From assembly GCF_001646655.1 (NCBI RefSeq), contig NZ_LPZN01000017.1:1-64000 (forward strand): a DNA stretch of 64,000 bases, given 5' to 3'. This stretch comes from Rhodococcus gordoniae. GTDB lineage: Bacteria; Actinomycetota; Actinomycetes; Mycobacteriales; Mycobacteriaceae. Positions 1-7,778 of the stretch are shown piece after piece (position 1 is the first letter of the stretch; the number at the start of each line of letters is the position of its first letter). The notes beneath the pieces are model-generated. The model saw only the letters and a program-made list of their open reading frames with translations, made no database searches and was not told where the DNA came from. Both the position numbers and the translations under genes were made by a program.

Positions 1-879
1 ACGCGACACGACGGAGTCGCCCTCCAGGTGCGCGAACGCCGCACGAACAAGCTGTTCGACGCCGAGGGAATGAACGACCTGAACCGCAACGGTCAGGCCG
101 ATGGCGAGAGCCAGGGCTGTCCACGGGATCAAGCTCGGGCGCAGAGCCGATCGGTCGGTGACCGCGAAGGCTGTCACGAGCACCATGGCCGCCGCCGACG
201 TCGACCACCAGAAGGGGATCGACGTCGCGAGCAGCGGCAGCAGTATCACCATGACGATCCCGGCCAAGGGAAGCAGCGGGTGCGATGAAGCCGGTGTGCC
301 GGGCTCGCGCGACGCTACCGGGGTTCCGGTGGGTGTGCGTAGGCGCCTGCGGAACACCATCCAAACGAATCCCACTGTTACCGCGAGCGATGCGGCTGCG
401 GGCATCGCGGCGACTTTCACATAGTGACTCGTCTCGTCGAACAGTCCCGTCTCCATCGCCAGCAGATTCGTCAGATTGGACACCGGAAGTAGGAGCGATC
501 CGGTGTTGGCGATCCACACCACGGTCAGTGCCAGCGGTATCGGATCGTTGCCGGCCCGCCCGGCGAGCGCCAATACCAGGGGTGTCACGAGAACGGCGGT
601 GGTGTCGAGGGAAAGAAAGATCGTGGACACCACAGACAGCAGCACCACCAGAATCCATAGCCCCGGTCCGCTGGCGGCGCGTCCTCTGGCCGCGATTGCG
701 GCGACCCGGTGGAACACCCCCGCCCTGGCAGCAAGGTTGATCACGATCGAAATGGTGGCGAGGAACAGCATGATCGGGCCCAGACGGCCGACCAGGTCGA
801 CCATCTGAACCCGCGGCGCAAACAGTGCGTATGCGATCAGCATCCCGATCAGTACGGCCGACAGGGCCACTGATCGCAT
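1..879 (-). CDS. ArsB/SLC13-type ion transporter, 3' end cut off by the window
   Basis: The frame is open from an ATG at 879 to base 1 (293 codons, no stop), so the gene continues beyond the window. It is a polytopic inner-membrane protein. The stretches around FLSLDTTAVLVTPLVLALA and NTGSLLLPVSNLTNLLAM resemble the re-entrant substrate-site segments of the ArsB/NhaD/CitM (ion transporter) superfamily. A strong GGAGGACC ribosome-binding site lies just before the ATG. It starts 21 bp downstream of the AmiS gene on the same strand, so it may be the distal gene of the amidase operon. The substrate (arsenite, a dicarboxylate or another anion) cannot be told from the sequence; no arsR, arsC or other arsenic gene is visible. 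Confidence 0.8.
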   Translation of the reverse strand, partial: MRSVALSAVLIGMLIAYALFAPRVQMVDLVGRLGPIMLFLATISIVINLAARAGVFHRVAAIAARGRAASGPGLWILVVLLSVVSTIFLSLDTTAVLVTPLVLALAGRAGNDPIPLALTVVWIANTGSLLLPVSNLTNLLAMETGLFDETSHYVKVAAMPAAASLAVTVGFVWMVFRRRLRTPTGTPVASREPGTPASSHPLLPLAGIVMVILLPLLATSIPFWWSTSAAAMVLVTAFAVTDRSALRPSLIPWTALALAIGLTVAVQVVHSLGVEQLVRAAFAHLEGDSVVSR

Positions 880-899
880 GGGTCCTCCACTGTAGATTG

Positions 900-1550
900 T
901 CAGGTCGTCGTCACGGACGCGCGGTCGCGGGTGGTGGTCGATCGATAGCGGCGCCGAGCATCGGCGACGTGGAGAACGTAAACGATGACGACGACGATCT
1001 GCGTGACAGCGACGGCAAGTACCGGCGTGTCGTCCCACTTCCCGGTAAGCATCAGCGCAGCGGGGATGCTCGCAGTGGACAGCGACTGCATGACTGTGAG
1101 CATTCCCGTCGCCTTGCCGGCCCATTCCGCTGCGGGGGTGGTCAGGGCGAGGAAGAAGGCGGCGAACAGCACGGCCCATGCCAGCCACAGCCAGGCGAGA
1201 CGAGCGTCCCCGAGCTGAACGAAATGCACCATCGACAGGAAGAGGGCGACCGTCCCGGCCCAACCGCAGTACCAGCCAAGGCCGGCGCCGGGAGCGTTCG
1301 AGAGCGAGTTGATCGCGACCGTGAGGTAGGTGAAGCCGAACAATGCGAACCCTCCGGCCGCCACCGCCGACGCCAGCCCGTCGGGCGAGGCACTGTCCGA
1401 GGGTAGGAGCAGCACGAGTGCCGTGCCGACCAGCAAGGCGCCGGTGAGGAGATTGATCGCCACGGCCGATCGCGGAGTGACCCTGTCGAGGAAGACCAAC
1501 CCGTTGGCCAGGAGCACCGCTCCGACGAACAACAGCGCCACGGGGACCAT
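900..1550 (-). CDS. AmiS/UreI-family amide or urea channel
   Basis: This 216-aa membrane protein has about six hydrophobic helices and matches the AmiS/UreI family, which passes urea or short-chain amides across the inner membrane. Family-type stretches include GFTYLTVAINS and LGWYCGWAGTVAL. I chose the ATG at 1550, where MVPVALLFVGAVLLANGLVF begins the first helix; a longer frame back to 1622 adds only non-hydrophobic residues. It lies downstream of the amidase (gap about 120 bp) on the same strand, the usual pairing of channel with amidase, so it probably imports the amidase substrate. A relative is amiS beside aliphatic amidase in pseudomonads and rhodococci (family knowledge). Confidence 0.85.
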   Translation of the reverse strand: MVPVALLFVGAVLLANGLVFLDRVTPRSAVAINLLTGALLVGTALVLLLPSDSASPDGLASAVAAGGFALFGFTYLTVAINSLSNAPGAGLGWYCGWAGTVALFLSMVHFVQLGDARLAWLWLAWAVLFAAFFLALTTPAAEWAGKATGMLTVMQSLSTASIPAALMLTGKWDDTPVLAVAVTQIVVVIVYVLHVADARRRYRSTTTRDRASVTTT

Positions 1551-1670
1551 GTGACTTCCCTTCGATGAGGAGAGGAAACACCCCACTCGAACCGGACGGC
1601 CGGGCGCCGTGCCGGAAGGCATCGGCAGGCCGGATATCCGGGTCGAGCAGGTGCAGTGGGTCGAGCAGGC

Positions 1671-3083
1671 TCAGAGGAGCACGGGAGGAGTCCGATCCCC
1701 CATCGGTCCGCCGGCTTCGATCGCCTTGCCGACGTTGAGCACAGTGCGCTCGTCGAAGGCCCGACCGATGATCTGGAGGCCGACGGGCAGATCACCGTTG
1801 AAGCCCACCGGAACGGACATCGCGGGCAGGCCGGTCAGGTTGCTCGGGCCGGTGAACCGGATGAATGAGTCGATGAGATCGACCTTCGTTCCGTTGAGGT
1901 CGGCCTCGGACGATCCGATGTCCGGAGCCATCACCGGCAGGGTCGGGGCGATCAGGACATCGACTTCGGACAGGGCCGCTCCGAAGTCGTTCTTGAGTTG
2001 GCGCCGAACCTGCTGCGCCTGAAGGTAGTCCACCGAGGAGAACAGCTCCCCCAGTTCGAACAGGAAGCGGATGTCGGTCCCGAAGTCGTCGGCCCGGTGC
2101 ACAAGGTCGTTGTGGTGAATCGCTGATGCTTCGGACAGGCTGGTGGCCAGTTCGGCCCATTCCGAGTAGCGCAGGGTCGGGATCTCGACCGTCCGTACCC
2201 GGGCGCCCCGAGACACGAGCTCGTCGATCTGGGCGCGTACGAGTCGTTCGATCTCGTTGTCGACGTCGCGGAAGTAGTAGTCCTCCTCGACGCCGATCAC
2301 CAATCCGGAGACATCACCGGTGAGATGGGAGGTGTAGTCCCCCACCGGGACATCGACCGCTGTCGGATCCGCACGGTCGAACCCGGCGATCACCTGCAGC
2401 ATCGCCGCGGCGTCGTCCACGGTCTTGGTCATCGGTCCGATGTGATCCAAAGTCCATGCGAGGGGGAAACATCCGTCCTTGGGGACACGACCGTGCGTCG
2501 GCTTGAGGCCGACGATGCCGCAGACGGCGGAAGGAATCCGGATCGAGCCGGCGGTGTCGGTGCCCAGGGTCGCGTAGGTCATGTGCGCCGCGACGCCCGC
2601 TCCCGAGCCGCCGCTGGAGCCCCCCGGCACCTTCGCGGTATTCCAGGGGTTCTGGACGCTGCCGAAGTGCGGACTGTTGTTGTCGATACCCCATGCGTAT
2701 TCGTGCATGTTGAGTTTGCCGGTCAGCACGGCGCCGGCATTGCGGAGACGGCGCACCACGGACGCGTCCTCGGTGGGCACGAAGTCCTTGTGGATCTTCG
2801 ATGCCATCGTGGTGACCTCGCCACCTACATACAGATTGTCCTTCAGCGCCAAGGGAATTCCGTGGAAGACCCCGCGGTAATCGCCTCGGCCGATCTCTTC
2901 CTCGGCACGTCGGGCATCGTCGAGGGCGTGCTCGCGGAAACTGATGTAGGCGTTGATCTCCGGATTCAGCGCCTTGGCGTGATCGAGTAGCGCCGTGGTG
3001 ACCTCGACCGGAGACACCTGCTTGCTCTCGATCAGGGGCGCGAGTTCGGTCACCGACTTGGTGACGAGTTCGTCAGCGGACAT
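1671..3083 (-). CDS. amidase signature family enzyme
   Basis: A 470-aa amidase of the Ser-cisSer-Lys family that hydrolyses a carboxamide to acid and ammonia in the cytoplasm. The catalytic triad reads as Lys81 (in LALKDN), cis-Ser156 (GGSSGGSGAG) and nucleophile Ser180 (TDTAGSIRIPSA); the 24-residue Ser-Ser spacing is normal. Length is typical. The start is the ATG at 3083, preceded by GGGAGG; the frame stays open to 3263 but that extension overlaps the upstream gene in another frame. It overlaps the 60-aa gene upstream by 11 bp and is followed by AmiS, so the three look co-transcribed. It is not GatA: there is no gatB or gatC here. The substrate is unknown; a short amide is likely because of AmiS. 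Confidence 0.9.
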   Translation of the reverse strand: MSADELVTKSVTELAPLIESKQVSPVEVTTALLDHAKALNPEINAYISFREHALDDARRAEEEIGRGDYRGVFHGIPLALKDNLYVGGEVTTMASKIHKDFVPTEDASVVRRLRNAGAVLTGKLNMHEYAWGIDNNSPHFGSVQNPWNTAKVPGGSSGGSGAGVAAHMTYATLGTDTAGSIRIPSAVCGIVGLKPTHGRVPKDGCFPLAWTLDHIGPMTKTVDDAAAMLQVIAGFDRADPTAVDVPVGDYTSHLTGDVSGLVIGVEEDYYFRDVDNEIERLVRAQIDELVSRGARVRTVEIPTLRYSEWAELATSLSEASAIHHNDLVHRADDFGTDIRFLFELGELFSSVDYLQAQQVRRQLKNDFGAALSEVDVLIAPTLPVMAPDIGSSEADLNGTKVDLIDSFIRFTGPSNLTGLPAMSVPVGFNGDLPVGLQIIGRAFDERTVLNVGKAIEAGGPMGDRTPPVLL

Positions 3084-3255
3084 GGTCGCCTCCCGGGATA
3101 TTGCGAACAGAAATGTCCGCGTCGTCGACTGCCACGGCCCCGAGGTCACCGCGTCGCTGCACGATCTCGGCCCACTTGGACTCGAGCGCGGCGATCCGAT
3201 CCCGCGGCGGGCATATGCCCTTGTTCGCCAGAAGTTCCTGTACCGACAGTGCCAT
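3073..3255 (-). CDS. small protein leading the amidase operon
   Basis: A 60-aa hydrophilic protein starting MALSVQELLANKG and ending in IPGGDHVR. The ATG at 3255 has an AAGGAG ribosome-binding site 8 bp upstream, and its 3' end overlaps the amidase start by 11 bp, so the two are translationally coupled. A helical N-terminal half (ALESKWAEIVQRRGD) precedes a short acidic segment (AVDDADISVRNI). I do not recognise a family. By analogy with small GatC/AtzG partners of some amidases it could be an accessory subunit, but no sequence similarity to those is visible. Confidence 0.65.
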   Translation of the reverse strand: MALSVQELLANKGICPPRDRIAALESKWAEIVQRRGDLGAVAVDDADISVRNIPGGDHVR

Positions 3256-3312
3256 GACGACACGCTCCTTGTAGAAGGGTGACGCTCTGGGGTGGACGCC
3301 CCGGAGGAACAA

Positions 3313-3339
3313 ATTCAAATGAAATATTTTCACTTGAAT
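3313..3339. promoter_or_regulatory. operator-like palindrome upstream of the amidase operon
   Basis: The arms TTCAAATGAAA (3314-3324) and TTTCACTTGAA (3328-3338) are inverted repeats matching at 10 of 11 positions around a 3-bp centre, extended by one A/T pair on each side. The stretch is AT-rich in a GC-rich neighbourhood and lies about 58-84 bp upstream of the 60-aa gene start, where a promoter is expected. Its size and symmetry fit a MarR- or TetR-type dimer. No regulator gene lies next to it. Confidence 0.6.
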
Positions 3340-3440
3340 GTGTTGCGGAGACCGTATGTGAGGCGCAGCACAATGTCAACGACTCGGCGCATCTGAAAAC
3401 TCGGTGAGCGTCGGCGTGTGACGGCCCGAATACGGGTGAA

Positions 3441-3486
3441 CTCCTGGTAGGTCGGCGAGTGCTTACGTCCCTGCCCCTACCAGGAG
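3441..3486. repeat. 11-bp perfect inverted repeat
   Basis: CTCCTGGTAGG (3441-3451) and CCTACCAGGAG (3476-3486) form a perfect stem with a 24-nt loop. It sits 30 bp beyond the stop of the 34-codon minus-strand ORF, where a transcript-ending or stabilising hairpin would be expected. No T-run follows on either strand, so it is not a classical intrinsic terminator. Confidence 0.5.
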
Positions 3487-3515
3487 CCCACTTGCTGCTC
3501 CGGTGTTCCCACCCG

Positions 3516-3620
3516 TCAGCAGTGGGATGCCGCCGCCACAGCTTCCAGAGCCATGCCCGGCAGCGGCAGCCCCATGACCACCTCGGCGAGCAGTTGGTCT
3601 TCGATTACGCTTCGCGACAT
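3516..3620 (-). CDS. possible 34-aa microprotein
   Basis: The ORF begins MSRSVIEDQLLAEVVMGLPL and ends in an Ala-rich tail with a C-terminal cysteine (AAASHC). The ATG at 3620 has a good AAGGAGAA ribosome-binding site at proper distance, and a hairpin follows the stop. The stop of the upstream 85-codon frame is 5 bp before this ATG. It is unrecognised. An acidic leader followed by a hydrophobic core and a terminal Cys could suit a small membrane-associated or modified peptide, but no modifying enzyme is adjacent. Confidence 0.4.
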   Translation of the reverse strand: MSRSVIEDQLLAEVVMGLPLPGMALEAVAAASHC

Positions 3621-3624
3621 CGAC

Positions 3625-3882
3625 TCAGTTCTCCTTCGTGGGGCGGGGTTGCTCGATGGCGGCCGGCACCGGCGCAGTGGTGGGGAGCCTGATCGGCTGC
3701 GGTGGATTCCGAATGGCAGTTCCGACATCACCGAGCCCGGCAACCACCGATACCGAGTCCGTATCTGCGTCCGAGGCAGAGATACTCGCTTCGACGGCTA
3801 TCTCGACGGCGACCCCGTCGAGGATTACCTGATTCAGATGTGGCGGGCGACGAGCGTGGGAGCCCCGCGACAGGTCGAACAC
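3625..3882 (-). CDS. hypothetical 85-aa ORF
   Basis: The frame starts with GTG at 3882 and ends 5 bp before the 34-aa ORF. The middle part (QVILDGVAVEIAVEASISAS) looks like alternating beta-strand protein, and the end is Pro-rich (LPTTAPVPAAIEQPRPTKEN). No clear ribosome-binding site was seen at the GTG, and plus-strand frames also remain open here. It is a weak call, kept because its stop is placed for coupling to the next ORF. No family is recognised. Confidence 0.3.
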   Translation of the reverse strand: MFDLSRGSHARRPPHLNQVILDGVAVEIAVEASISASDADTDSVSVVAGLGDVGTAIRNPPQPIRLPTTAPVPAAIEQPRPTKEN

Positions 3883-3970
3883 ACATCGGGTCGGTGACCT
3901 GACGCCGCGCGCCGCGGCGTCAGAATCGTCCGCCCGTCACGGTCGCGGTGGTAATGATCTACTGGACGCC

Positions 3971-5074
3971 ATGACGGCACGGGACACTCCGGCGAACCTG
4001 ACCGAGACACTGCCGGCCGGTCCGCGCGGTCGCCGTCTTCTCCTCGAATACGCGCAGATCGCCGACGACCGTACCCGCGACGGGCATACGCAGGACTCGT
4101 TCTCGTCGGGCGTCTTCTACGCCACCTACCGCATCGACATGGCACGCGGAACCGCAGGCGTCCTCTACGGGCCCGGCGCCGACCGACCCCTCCCGAACAT
4201 CTCCCCCGGCGACGTAGCGCGACGATTGGCGAACGTGCCGCTGCCGGACGTGACGGAAAAGGACCTGCGCACCGTGCTCGCCGCCACCACCGACTCCGCC
4301 CGATACTGGCAAGAACCCGACGGCGACGACATTCTCGCTGCGACGGAGCCGGTGCGCCCGCAACTGCGACGCATCGCCGAGCACCTCACCGCATCGGAGC
4401 GCACCCGGTGGTGGACCACCGGCATCGTGCGGGACGAGCAGTGGTCACTGGGCTGGGTCGAACCACACGCCAATGTCCCTCGGGTCGGACACGCGCTCGC
4501 CACCTGGCGCGAGAAGGTCGTCACCGAGGAGAAACGAGCAGCACGGGAACGCCCCACCAACCCGACGGCCAACTGGTCCGGGGTGTGGTGGTCGACGCCG
4601 CTCGGCGTCCCGTGCTCCACACGAGCACTGGACGACGGCTCACCCGCATGCCTGTGGTTCGTCGAAGACTCCGGAGGCGAGAACCATACCGGGGCACGGC
4701 GACACATCGTTCCCGACACCGTCGACGTATTCGAAATCTACGGCCTCGACGACTGGGCGCAACTCTGCCGGCGGTTTCCACTCGAGGTCACCGCCCAGAA
4801 ACGTCACGACTGGTACCGCACCACCGGCCGCGACGGAAAGTGGGTTCTGCCCGACTGGCGGGCCGTCGCCGAGGTGTACGGAGGAGTGCACCTGACCGTG
4901 GCCGGTTATCTCGCCGCTGCGGGCGCTGCCATCGACGTCGATGGTGACACGGCGTCGGTGATCGCGGGCTGGGCACCCGACGAAACGTTCTGGCTCACCG
5001 ACGACGTCCACGCCGACGGCGACATCGTCGACTGGGTGCGTGATACCCACACCGAAACCTGGTCCGAAGCCTGA
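3971..5074 (+). CDS. hypothetical protein, 367 aa
   Basis: A full-length soluble protein with codon usage typical of the genome, starting MTARDTPANLTETLPAGPRG. There is no signal peptide or membrane segment. It is rich in Trp in the middle (SLGWVEPHANV, WSGVWWSTPLGVP) and ends with an acidic segment. The central part (GVWWSTPLGVPCSTRALDDG, PACLWFVEDSGGE) looks like a compact globular domain. No catalytic motif was recognised. It stands alone: minus-strand small ORFs lie behind it and a 340-bp gap follows. Upstream sequence shows no strong ribosome-binding site. Confidence 0.7.
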   Translation: MTARDTPANLTETLPAGPRGRRLLLEYAQIADDRTRDGHTQDSFSSGVFYATYRIDMARGTAGVLYGPGADRPLPNISPGDVARRLANVPLPDVTEKDLRTVLAATTDSARYWQEPDGDDILAATEPVRPQLRRIAEHLTASERTRWWTTGIVRDEQWSLGWVEPHANVPRVGHALATWREKVVTEEKRAARERPTNPTANWSGVWWSTPLGVPCSTRALDDGSPACLWFVEDSGGENHTGARRHIVPDTVDVFEIYGLDDWAQLCRRFPLEVTAQKRHDWYRTTGRDGKWVLPDWRAVAEVYGGVHLTVAGYLAAAGAAIDVDGDTASVIAGWAPDETFWLTDDVHADGDIVDWVRDTHTETWSEA

Positions 5075-5416
5075 CCGCCCGCTCTACGACAGTGGCACCG
5101 GAAACCGACACGTTCGCGCGATACCGGCGTCCGCAGGTTCGACGACGTCTTGCGCACCGGGGCACGGTCTTTCGGGCAGTCTCATCGGTATGACGCCGTT
5201 GGCAATCGGGTTGGTCGCGCTCGTGGCGATAGCCCCGTGGGCTGTCGGTCGAACGACAGCGCGACCGCACCCGATCCACACATCCATCCTGATTATCACG
5301 GTGATCGCCTTCGCAGCGCTACAGGATCGCGATACGAACCGCCGACAGACCGGTCGGCCCCAGGGGTCGCCGTCCAGCAATCAACTCAGCGCTACCGCCG
5401 TACCTGCGGGCAGAGC
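5075..5416. other. 340-bp gap with a doubtful membrane ORF
   Basis: The only candidate is a plus-strand frame from an ATG at 5190 (MTPLAIGLVALVAIAPWAVG...) with two hydrophobic stretches. It has no good ribosome-binding site and runs to 5561, about 145 bp into the convergent gene at 5417-5974, with no membrane-like sequence in that part. It may be a decayed small membrane protein. Nothing else is seen. Confidence 0.3.
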
Positions 5417-5974
5417 TCAGAAACGTTCCACGAATCGATACCAGTCGCCGCTGTACTGCTCGTACCCGATGTCGCCGTCGTGGCGGGGCTTACCCAGATA
5501 CGGCGCGCCACCGGGCAGATACGCAAGTCCGATCGGGTCGATCAGCCCACCTTCGATGTAGAACAGACACCCACCGTCGACGGGTTGAATCCGCCGCACC
5601 TGATACACCCCGATCCGCCGACCGTCCCAGGACGGCGCACATTGCGCCGACGCTGCGACCAAAGACCCCTTCGACACCGCAAACGCCACCGTCGACGGAA
5701 CCGACCACACCACCAGCACCGCGGTGGCAAGCACCAACGCCGGCGCGATCGCGGTCACGCGCAGAGCGCGAAACTTGAACCAGCCGACCAACCCGACCAC
5801 CAACCACACCGCACCCAGGATCAGAAGAACCCAGGACGCCAGAGCAAACCACGGAAAGAACACCACCGGCGGGACGAACGTCCATACGATCACCCCGCAC
5901 ACCAACCCGACAAGGACCGCGGTCACCCCCGACAGCACGATCCACCAACGAGCCGGACGCCCAGCGACAGTCAT
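5417..5974 (-). CDS. hypothetical membrane protein, 185 aa
   Basis: Three hydrophobic segments are visible in the N-terminal two-thirds: around residues 10-32 (WWIVLSGVTAVLVGLVCG), 38-68 (FFPWFALASWVLLILGAVWL) and 75-95. A more polar C-terminal domain follows, with two cysteines (QCAPSW and GGCLFY) and a Tyr/Trp-rich end. An AAGGTGAG ribosome-binding site precedes the ATG. No family is recognised. The cysteine pair may form a disulfide if the C-terminal domain is outside the membrane. Confidence 0.7.
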   Translation of the reverse strand: MTVAGRPARWWIVLSGVTAVLVGLVCGVIVWTFVPPVVFFPWFALASWVLLILGAVWLVVGLVGWFKFRALRVTAIAPALVLATAVLVVWSVPSTVAFAVSKGSLVAASAQCAPSWDGRRIGVYQVRRIQPVDGGCLFYIEGGLIDPIGLAYLPGGAPYLGKPRHDGDIGYEQYSGDWYRFVERF

Positions 5975-6096
5975 GACTCACCTTCGCACGAACCCTCGCA
6001 CCAGAGCGCAACCGCCGGACTGTGTCGGGCGAGCGGACCCCTCCAGCGGATCCACGAAAAGCCAACATCGATCCGGCAATCGGTACCATCCGAACC

Positions 6097-6669
6097 ATGA
6101 GCGTTCGAGCGGCGACCTTCTCGGGGATCCTTGCTGCCATCCTGGCCGGCTGCGCGAGCACAGACACCCACGCGGGCACCGATCAACTCGACCCGCCCAC
6201 GAGTCCCCCGCCACCCAGCGAGCAGTCACAGCTCTATGCCACCGCCCTGCACCACCTCATCCTCGTCGACAATCCCTTCGCGACAGCACCGACCCCGATC
6301 GGATCCGTCTACATCGTCGACGGCCCTGCCTCACGCAGCGCACACATGTTCACCGTCGCCGACGGGCCACCGTTCGACACGGAACTGAAGAACGAGATCA
6401 GCGCACAGTCCGCGGATCTGCCGCCGGTCGAGTTCACCGCCGATCCACAGCAGTACGCAGATCCCGCACGGCAGGGCCTGACCGGGGTCGCACACGACGG
6501 CGTCATCGTCGGCCTGTCCCCCACCTGGCCGCAGGACGACGGAACAGTCCACATCGGCGCGGGACTCTGGTGCGGCATCGACTGCGGACTCGGCCTCACC
6601 TACGTCCTCGACCAGGTCGACGGGCAGTGGACCGTGACCGGCACAACCGGACCGGTCTCCATTTCATGA
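6097..6669 (+). CDS. putative lipoprotein, 190 aa
   Basis: The N-terminus MSVRAATFSGILAAILAGCA is a type II signal peptide with lipobox ILAGC, so the mature protein should be lipid-anchored outside the cell. I chose the ATG at 6097 because it places the signal correctly; the frame is open back to 6022. A Pro/Ser-rich linker follows, then a globular domain with two cysteines close together (WCGIDCGLG) and a C-terminal segment GQWTVTGTTGP. The segment LTYVLDQVDGQWTVTG resembles the strand ends of secreted NTF2-like domains, but I cannot assign a family. Confidence 0.75.
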   Translation: MSVRAATFSGILAAILAGCASTDTHAGTDQLDPPTSPPPPSEQSQLYATALHHLILVDNPFATAPTPIGSVYIVDGPASRSAHMFTVADGPPFDTELKNEISAQSADLPPVEFTADPQQYADPARQGLTGVAHDGVIVGLSPTWPQDDGTVHIGAGLWCGIDCGLGLTYVLDQVDGQWTVTGTTGPVSIS

Positions 6670-6739
6670 TTGAAGTTCATGTCAGGCAAGAAGAACTTCA
6701 CCTCTATCGACGTCGACAGTGACCTGCGCGAACACCCAC

Positions 6740-6940
6740 GGCAGTGTGATGTTGCTGCCGATGGTCACCGCGATCGAAGGTGGTGCGCTCGCATCGGGGG
6801 CCGCCCCGCCGCGAGTCCGGCCGGGTTCGGGCGGACAAGGGCTACGACCATCTCGTGCACCGGCGGTGGCTGCGGGCGTCGCATCGCCCGGCGCGGGATC
6901 GAGCGCAACAACCGGCTGGGTCGGTACCATGCGACGTGCA
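6740..6940 (+). pseudogene. IS5-family transposase remnant
   Basis: Pieces of an IS5-type transposase C-terminus lie in three different frames in the right order: MLLPMVTAI near 6750, RVRADKGYDHLVHRRWLRA near 6815-6875, and RRIARRGIERNNRLGRY near 6880-6935. IS5 transposases carry these motifs in one frame, so at least two frameshifts have occurred. The start and the final part with the catalytic Glu are missing. No inverted repeats were found. It is a dead fragment between the lipoprotein gene and the TIMP-like gene. Confidence 0.7.
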
Positions 6941-7030
6941 GCCATGGGCATGAGAAGACCACGCAGAGCCCTCTCGCTAGGATCTAGCCGTAAACCCGAC
7001 GGTCATCGGCCCGGGGGAACGGAGTCCACA

Positions 7031-7603
7031 ATGCGGTGGTTGCTGTCTTTCGTCCTCACGGTCGGTATGGGCGCAGCACTACCGCTGTCCGCCCCGGCCA
7101 CCGCACATGCCTGTTCATGCGCATACGAGCCGAACGGACCGTACATCACCGAACAGATCTCCCGCGCTGCCGCCGCCTTCACCGGCACCGCCACCGGAGA
7201 ACGCACCGACGGGGATACCGTCTACTACGAGTTCGACGTTCACAGCGTCTTTACCGGGGATGTCGGATCCACCACCGTCGTGTCGTCGAGCACCCAAGGT
7301 TCCGCGTGCGGACGTGGATTCACCCTCGGCATCGAGTATCTCGCATTCGTCTCGACCCATGAAACGAAGAACGCACCCTGGTCAATCGAAGCATGTTCTG
7401 CGACAACCACATCGACCAACGCATACACCCGAGACGCGGCGCACACCGTGTACGGACCACCTCACCAGCCCGATCCGCAGACACGGCCGATCGGCATCGA
7501 CGACATCCGCCCCCTGTGGCAGAAATCCCTGCTGATCATTGCGGTAGTCGTTCTCGCTGCAATGTTGATGCATCGCTGGGCCATCCGCGGCAGACACCAC
7601 TGA
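7031..7603 (+). CDS. secreted/membrane-anchored TIMP-like (NTR-fold) protein
   Basis: A 190-aa protein with a signal peptide ending near ATAHA, then a mature N-terminus CSCAYEP typical of TIMP/netrin-like domains, where a Cys at the mature N-terminus is characteristic. Further cysteines occur at GSACGRG and EACSATT, giving disulfide potential. A C-terminal hydrophobic helix (SLLIIAVVVLAAMLMHRW) and a short basic tail anchor it. The ATG at 7031 has GGAG upstream; the frame runs back to 6719 through the transposase remnant, so the short start is preferred. The role is unknown; such proteins in actinobacteria are cell-surface proteins of undefined function. Confidence 0.75.
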   Translation: MRWLLSFVLTVGMGAALPLSAPATAHACSCAYEPNGPYITEQISRAAAAFTGTATGERTDGDTVYYEFDVHSVFTGDVGSTTVVSSSTQGSACGRGFTLGIEYLAFVSTHETKNAPWSIEACSATTTSTNAYTRDAAHTVYGPPHQPDPQTRPIGIDDIRPLWQKSLLIIAVVVLAAMLMHRWAIRGRHH

Positions 7604-7778
7604 CGAAGACACCGGTCGAGAACCTATCGCGAGATGCAGCGAAGACCCGCAGCACACGCCACTACACATCGACGAATTACGGCGCGGCGGCGAACCCGGC
7701 AATATCGGGGAATAGACCGTCCTGTCCCCCACTGCCTTCCTCTGACGCTTTTGCAGGCCCGTGCCTACGCGGTGCTTC

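Noticed and set aside
3441-3486. Classical rho-independent terminator
   Set aside because: The stem is perfect, but the loop is 24 nt and no T-run follows on either strand, so it is listed only as an inverted repeat.
3625-3882. Possible Trypco1-like (CU044_2847) protein
   Set aside because: The strand-rich start is suggestive, but the characteristic C-terminal half is absent, so it is only listed as hypothetical.
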